Positions 5,550 through 8,788 of a stretch of DNA of 8,788 nt are shown piece by piece. Source of the DNA: Deltaproteobacteria bacterium (GTDB lineage Bacteria; Desulfobacterota; DAOWNY01); the NCBI GenBank assembly GCA_030642325.1, contig DAOWNY010000068.1, positions 1 to 8,788 on the forward strand. The letters run 5' to 3'. Numbering within the stretch: the first letter of the stretch is position 1; the number at the start of each line of letters is the position of its first letter. Position numbers and translations under genes: made by a program. The notes beneath the pieces were generated by a model. The model was not told the DNA's origin. It ran no database searches and saw nothing but the letters and a program-made list of their open reading frames with translations.

Positions 5550-6131
5550 ATGAAATGGTTATCAACTAGAGTTATTTTTACTTTACTTTACTTTTTTTTG
5601 TTTGCGCCGGCTGCTTTTGCCGAAATTTATAGTTATGTTGATTCAAAGGGAATTCTGCATTTTACTAATGTTCCCACTGATACCAGATACAAGCCCATGG
5701 AATATGACGGCCCCAAACAAGGGGTTAACCTTAAAGACCAACGTCGGCAATATGATGCGATTATCCTGAATACTTCCAGAAAATACGCCTTGGAACCTGC
5801 TTTAATCCGGGCCATAGTAAAAGTTGAGTCTGATTTCGATCCCATCGCAGTATCCAGGGCGGGTGCCCTCGGTCTTATGCAGTTAATGCCTCAAACTGCA
5901 AAAGAGATGAAAGTAAAAAACCCTTTTGACCCTCGGGAAAATGTAGAGGGAGGGGTTAAATATTTCAAAAAAATGTGGGAAACTTTTGATGGAGACATTA
6001 TTTTGTCACTTGCTGCCTACAATGCAGGGGCAAAAGCGGTATTAAAATACAATCAAGTTCCTCCCTATCGCCAGACGAGGGATTATGTTGAAAAAGTTTT
6101 AACATATTATTACATCTATAAAAATAAGTGA
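5550..6131 (+). CDS. Secreted lytic murein transglycosylase (DUF4124 plus SLT domain)
   Basis: The 193-residue protein starts with a signal peptide (about 1-24, cleavage after AAFA). A short DUF4124 region follows (IYSYVDSKGILHFTNVP, 26-42) and then an SLT-type lysozyme-like domain (about 68-190). The catalytic glutamate is E93 in AIVKVESDFDP. Downstream are the family motifs GALGLMQLMPQTA (105-117) and LSLAAYNAG (152-160). Such enzymes cut the MurNAc-GlcNAc bond in the periplasm with formation of 1,6-anhydro-MurNAc. The signal peptide shows no lipobox cysteine, so it should be soluble or loosely attached. The start at 5550 is supported by AGGGA five bases upstream; an in-frame TTG at 5517 would put extra residues ahead of the signal peptide and is disfavoured. 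The length and domain order are normal for this subfamily. Confidence 0.93.
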   Translation: MKWLSTRVIFTLLYFFLFAPAAFAEIYSYVDSKGILHFTNVPTDTRYKPMEYDGPKQGVNLKDQRRQYDAIILNTSRKYALEPALIRAIVKVESDFDPIAVSRAGALGLMQLMPQTAKEMKVKNPFDPRENVEGGVKYFKKMWETFDGDIILSLAAYNAGAKAVLKYNQVPPYRQTRDYVEKVLTYYYIYKNK

Positions 6132-6148
6132 TACACGCCGGGTAATCA

Positions 6149-6165
6149 GGTATCCGTTCACAGTT
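6149..6165 (+). repeat. 17-base motif GGTATCCGTTCACAGTT, copy 1
   Basis: This motif matches 15 of 17 bases of the reverse complement of 7165-7181 (GGTAACCGTTCACGGTT). Both lie in poorly coding sequence on either side of pgsA and face opposite ways. Short CCGTTCAC-type intergenic repeats occur in many genomes, but whether this belongs to such a family here is unproven. Confidence 0.4.
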
Positions 6166-6192
6166 GGTAAAAACTTTGGTCTAAGATGTAAT
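6164..6192 (+). promoter_or_regulatory. Weak candidate promoter before pgsA, TTGGTA-17-TGTAAT
   Basis: TTGGTA (6164-6169) and TGTAAT (6187-6192) have the right 17-base spacing but a poorer match to consensus than the other promoters in the window. If real, it would transcribe the unassigned frame at 6198-6386 together with pgsA. Confidence 0.25.
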
Positions 6193-6197
6193 TGTGA

Positions 6198-6386
6198 ATT
6201 TTTTATTTAAAGATTCGGAAGCCCGGAAAAAATTATGTAGAATCGGCAGTCCGTCTTTATGAATTATTGAGAAATTGCCGTGATTATGGGTGGAAAACTG
6301 GGGATTTAAATCAAGCCCCCCCTGGCGCTTTAGCCCGGCCGGCACCCAACAATTTGAAAAAAACATTTGGATATCAAAAAAAATAA
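6198..6386 (+). other. Unassigned 62-codon open frame abutting pgsA
   Basis: The frame is open from the TGA at 6195 to a TAA at 6384-6386 that directly touches the ATG of pgsA. Its product includes NYVESAVRLYELLRNCRDYG and ends PNNLKKTFGYQKK. It has no ATG or GTG start; only ATT and TTG codons are available, and no ribosome binding site is visible. It may be a remnant of a longer gene, or the region may simply be untranslated leader. I do not recognise a family. The stretch between the transglycosylase stop and pgsA holds nothing else except the 17-base motif. Confidence 0.25.
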
Positions 6387-6953
6387 ATGGACGACATTAA
6401 ATTAAAAAAGGGGGGATTGATCAACCTTCCCAATGCCTTAACTTTGACGAGAATTTTGATTATCCCCCTGGTTATAATTTTATTGTTTTTCCCGGGGAAA
6501 CTCTGGAGTTTTTTTGCTGCTTTATCTTTCCTGACCGCCGCTCTCACTGATTTACTGGATGGTTTCTTTGCCAGAAAACACAATACTGTCACTTCCCTTG
6601 GTATATTTCTTGATCCAATCGCCGATAAATTGCTTATCACTTCTTCTTTAATCATGCTGATCCCCTTAAGAGAAATTCCCGCCTGGATAGTAATCGTTAT
6701 CGTTGGCAGGGAGATAGCCGTATCCGGTCTCAGGGGGGTTGCTTCCAGTGAAGGTGTCATAGTAAAGGTAAGCTGGCTTGGGAAGCAAAAAACTTTTTTG
6801 CAAATGACATCCTTATTCTGCCTTCTTCTCCACTATGAATATTTTTATATTAATTTTCATCAGATGGGAATATTGTTTCTCTGGGTCGCCCTGTTTTTTA
6901 CTCTCTGGTCGGGCTTCGACTATTTCTATAAATTTTTTCGCAGCAGCACTTAA
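6387..6953 (+). CDS. pgsA: CDP-diacylglycerol--glycerol-3-phosphate 3-phosphatidyltransferase
   Basis: The 188-residue integral membrane protein opens with INLPNALTLTRILIIPLVI and carries a perfect CDP-alcohol phosphatidyltransferase signature. It runs D55-x2-D58-G59-x2-A62-R63-x8-G72-x3-D76-x3-D80, seen as DLLDGFFAR followed by GIFLDPIAD. Several hydrophobic helices follow, and VGREIAVSGLR (106-116) is typical of PgsA. It makes phosphatidylglycerol phosphate from CDP-diacylglycerol and glycerol-3-phosphate, the committed step to phosphatidylglycerol and cardiolipin. The length is normal. ATG 6387 lacks a clear ribosome site; an in-frame TTG at 6417 has a G-run immediately before it, too close to act as one. 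Translation may therefore depend on coupling to the frame ending at 6386, which is inference. Other CDP-alcohol enzymes such as phosphatidylserine synthase are less likely given the N-terminus and length. Confidence 0.93.
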   Translation: MDDIKLKKGGLINLPNALTLTRILIIPLVIILLFFPGKLWSFFAALSFLTAALTDLLDGFFARKHNTVTSLGIFLDPIADKLLITSSLIMLIPLREIPAWIVIVIVGREIAVSGLRGVASSEGVIVKVSWLGKQKTFLQMTSLFCLLLHYEYFYINFHQMGILFLWVALFFTLWSGFDYFYKFFRSST

Positions 6954-6959
6954 AAATCA

Positions 6960-7002
6960 GTAACTACTTGGGGGGGCTGACTTTTGAATTCTGAGTAGTT
7001 AC
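6960..7002. terminator. Hairpin just after pgsA (9-bp perfect stem)
   Basis: GTAACTACT (6960-6968) is the exact reverse complement of AGTAGTTAC (6994-7002), with a 25-base loop containing a G7 run. Only a short T run (7009-7012) follows, so it is a poor intrinsic terminator. It could instead be an RNA structure or a palindromic site. Confidence 0.4.
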
Positions 7003-7191
7003 CCGGCGTTTTATATTGCGAAAGGCTTAGGCCGCTTAATTGAAAACAAGTATATATTTTCACGAGAACTCGGGATATTCCCCGATATGGATGCAAAAGA
7101 ACTCATTTTGGAGTTTAAAAGCAATATCAAAATGCCTAAAGTTTTATATGATTCATTGAATAAAAACCGTGAACGGTTACCAATTGTATAA
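6988..7191 (+). pseudogene. Unassigned 67-codon open frame, probable gene fragment
   Basis: The frame is open from a TGA at 6985 to the TAA at 7189-7191. The translation reads like protein (FYIAKGLGRLIENKYIF, then ELGIFPDMDAKELILEF), but it lacks a start codon of normal type before an internal ATG at 7087, which would give only 34 residues without a ribosome site. It overlaps the right arm of the post-pgsA hairpin. I do not recognise a family; it may be the C-terminal remnant of a gene lost between pgsA and folC. Confidence 0.3.
7165..7181 (-). repeat. 17-base motif GGTAACCGTTCACGGTT, copy 2
   Basis: This is the inverted partner of 6149-6165. On its own it also forms a near-palindrome: AACCGT and ACGGTT (7165-7170 and 7173-7178) are exact reverse complements separated by two bases. 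It lies inside the unassigned frame 6988-7191. Confidence 0.4.
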
Positions 7192-7285
7192 GTGTCTGGA
7201 ATTATCAAAATAAACTTCGAACAGAAAAATTGTTTCCTGGATTTTTTTTCCAACCAGGATGCAACATTTGCTTACGATACCCGTT

Positions 7286-8572
7286 ATGTCCTACCAATTA
7301 ACAATAAAGTATCTTTATGGTCTCCAAAAATACGGAATAAAATTTGGACTTTCCAGTATATCTCGTCTCCTCAAGTCTTTTAGTGACCCCCAGGACAGTT
7401 TAAAAGTAATTCATATTGCGGGGACAAACGGTAAGGGATCAACGGGTGCCATTCTTTCCTCTATTTTAATGAGGGCAGGCTTTAAAGTGGGATTTTACAC
7501 CTCTCCACACCTGGTAAATTTTACCGAACGAATTAAAATAAATGAGCAGGAAATATCCGAGGCAAAGGTTACCGAGCTAACCGAACTCATCAAAAATAAA
7601 CTGGACAATTGGGGTGATAATTGTAATATTACCTTCTTTGAGTTTGTCACTGCCATGGCGATTCTATATTTTGCAGAACAAAAAGTGGATTTTGCCGTCA
7701 TTGAAGTGGGAATGGGAGGAAGGTTGGATGCAACAAATGTTGTCAATTCAACCCTGTCGATCATAACCAATATTTCCAAAGAACACGAAGCTTTTTTAGG
7801 AACAACTATTGGTGAAATAGCGATGGAGAAAGCCGGGATTATTAAGAAAAAAGGGGCTCTCATTACTTCCGCCGCCCAGCCGGAGGTCTTAGCCATGTTC
7901 CAAAAGATTTGCCTCGCTAATAACACTGATTTTTACCAGGTGGGAAAAAACTTTCAGGCTAAAGCCGTTTGCGGACAGAATTTTGATTACCATGGACAAG
8001 AGGTGACGTACCATAACTTAAAATTAAATTTACTGGGAAAACATCAGATAACCAATGCCATGCTTTCACTGGGTGCCATCGAGATCTTGAAAAAAAAGGG
8101 AGCTAAAATAGATGACGAGGCCGTTTATCAAGGTTTAGCAAAAGTAAGCTGGCCGGGAAGGCTGGAATCAGTTCAACAAAACCCCAGGGTTATTCTGGAT
8201 GGGGCGCACAATCCTTTGGCGGCAAATATTTTGAGAGATGCCCTGAGAGATGAAATTGATTATCAGCGCCTGTTTTTGATCCTGGGAATTATGGAAGACA
8301 AAAACATCGAAACGATCATCTCATCTCTTGCTCCCCTGGCCCATGAAATTATTTTTACCAAGCCTGATTATTACCGTTCGGCATCCCCCAAGCTTCTTTA
8401 TGAACAGGCCGGGAATTATCAATGCATTTCCCGGGTTATAGAGAGTATTGATGAATCCATCCGGTATTCTTTATCCGCAGCCGATGAGAAGGATCTCATT
8501 TGTATAACCGGTTCGCTGTTTACGGTGGGAGAAGCCAAGAAATTTTTCCAGTCAATGGATGGGAAACAATAA
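7286..8572 (+). CDS. folC: Folylpolyglutamate synthase / dihydrofolate synthase
   Basis: The 428-residue product is a complete Mur-ligase-like FolC. In order it has the ATP P-loop AGTNGKGST (45-53), the folate-binding TSPHLVNFTERI (72-83), and the omega-loop region EVGMGGRLDATN (140-151). It continues with NISKEHEAFLG (H167), EKAGIIK with the usually carbamylated lysine (K182), the linker WPGRLE (289-294), DGAHNP (305-310) and GSLFTVGE (409-416). It adds glutamate to dihydropteroate and/or to folates in the cytoplasm using ATP. The ATG at 7286 gives MSYQLTIKYLYGLQKYGIK, matching the usual N-terminus; an in-frame ATG at 7259 adds nine residues, and neither has a good ribosome site. A small inverted repeat (TCCTGG 7235-7240, CCAGGA 7254-7259) sits at the upstream start. 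The stop overlaps the next start by one base. Dual or single activity cannot be decided from sequence. Confidence 0.94.
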   Translation: MSYQLTIKYLYGLQKYGIKFGLSSISRLLKSFSDPQDSLKVIHIAGTNGKGSTGAILSSILMRAGFKVGFYTSPHLVNFTERIKINEQEISEAKVTELTELIKNKLDNWGDNCNITFFEFVTAMAILYFAEQKVDFAVIEVGMGGRLDATNVVNSTLSIITNISKEHEAFLGTTIGEIAMEKAGIIKKKGALITSAAQPEVLAMFQKICLANNTDFYQVGKNFQAKAVCGQNFDYHGQEVTYHNLKLNLLGKHQITNAMLSLGAIEILKKKGAKIDDEAVYQGLAKVSWPGRLESVQQNPRVILDGAHNPLAANILRDALRDEIDYQRLFLILGIMEDKNIETIISSLAPLAHEIIFTKPDYYRSASPKLLYEQAGNYQCISRVIESIDESIRYSLSAADEKDLICITGSLFTVGEAKKFFQSMDGKQ

Positions 8573-8788
8573 TGGGGAAAAATTTCTTAAGAATCCTTAT
8601 TGCAACACCTATCCTCTTTTTTTCTCTAACATTAATCTCTTTTGCGGAACAGAAAAAAATCGCTCTCATTCCTTTTCAGGTGAATCAGGTTGAAGAGTTG
8701 GGTTACATGCGAGACGGGGTATGGGATATCCTGATGTCAAGAATCGCCGGCAAAAAAGATATCATTGTTGTGGAAAAGGACAAAGTTA
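8572..8788 (+). CDS. Secreted protein of unknown function, N-terminal part (runs off the window)
   Basis: The ATG at 8572 overlaps the folC stop (TAATG), and a G-rich stretch in the folC 3' end (GGATGGGAAAC) could serve as ribosome site, so translation is probably coupled. The 72 visible residues start with a signal peptide (about 1-25, cleavage after LISFA). The mature start EQKKIALIPFQVN is a beta-strand pattern like the N-terminal domain of TolB/FlgT-type proteins, followed by GYMRDGVWDILMSRIAG and IIVVEKDKV. In Desulfobacterota-like genomes similar starts are seen on large envelope proteins with FG-GAP/VCBS repeats, but that part would lie beyond the edge, so the full identity is unknown. 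Confidence 0.8.
   Translation, partial: MGKNFLRILIATPILFFSLTLISFAEQKKIALIPFQVNQVEELGYMRDGVWDILMSRIAGKKDIIVVEKDKV

Noticed and set aside
7192..7383. 63-codon frame overlapping the folC start
   Set aside because: It overlaps folC out of frame, has no ribosome site and shows no recognisable motif.
1..8788. CRISPR array, tRNA, rRNA or known riboswitch
   Set aside because: I saw no regularly spaced direct repeats, no cloverleaf-like sequence and no conserved riboswitch core on either strand by eye; a covariance-model scan would be the decisive test.

Overview
The window looks like chromosomal DNA of a moderately AT-rich bacterium. The right half (4135 to the end) is a co-directional housekeeping block: Nudix CoA-pyrophosphatase type gene, small transaldolase, DUF4124/SLT lytic transglycosylase, pgsA, folC and a secreted protein cut by the edge. 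A secreted SLT transglycosylase and a PgsA phospholipid synthase suggest a Gram-negative. The gene set reminds me of Desulfobacterota (the former Deltaproteobacteria), but that is inference from gene order and protein style, not a proven placement.

The left half (1-4056) looks like accessory sequence. It opens with the 3' part of a PIN-domain (VapC-like) toxin gene. Next comes a decayed stretch ending in repeat copy A (533-673). A membrane-anchored metallophosphoesterase follows on the minus strand (662-1837). A gene-poor stretch of about 750 bases then holds a strong sigma70-type promoter (2167-2195) and the broken start of a low-molecular-weight protein tyrosine phosphatase (2379-2534). A GT4-type glycosyltransferase (2592-3620) comes next, and then repeat copy B (3659-3796), inverted relative to copy A. 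The two copies are diverged fragments of one unidentified protein-coding sequence and bracket the phosphoesterase/glycosyltransferase segment symmetrically, with the 3' end of each gene lying at or against a copy. This is the most unusual structure in the window.

In the right half, good sigma70-like promoters precede the Nudix gene (4057-4085), the transaldolase (4731-4760) and the transglycosylase (5482-5510). The stretches before pgsA and before folC each carry an unassigned reading frame without a clear start (6198-6386 and 6988-7191). Each region also carries one copy of a 17-base motif, in opposite orientations. folC and the last gene overlap by one base (TAATG), so they are probably co-translated.

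Functionally the right half covers nucleotide/CoA clean-up, pentose phosphate metabolism, peptidoglycan turnover, phosphatidylglycerol synthesis and folate metabolism. The left half suggests envelope or exopolysaccharide chemistry mixed with toxin-antitoxin and mobile debris. I found no CRISPR array, tRNA, rRNA, complete insertion sequence or intact multi-gene defence system, and I see no convincing evidence of a new complete system.
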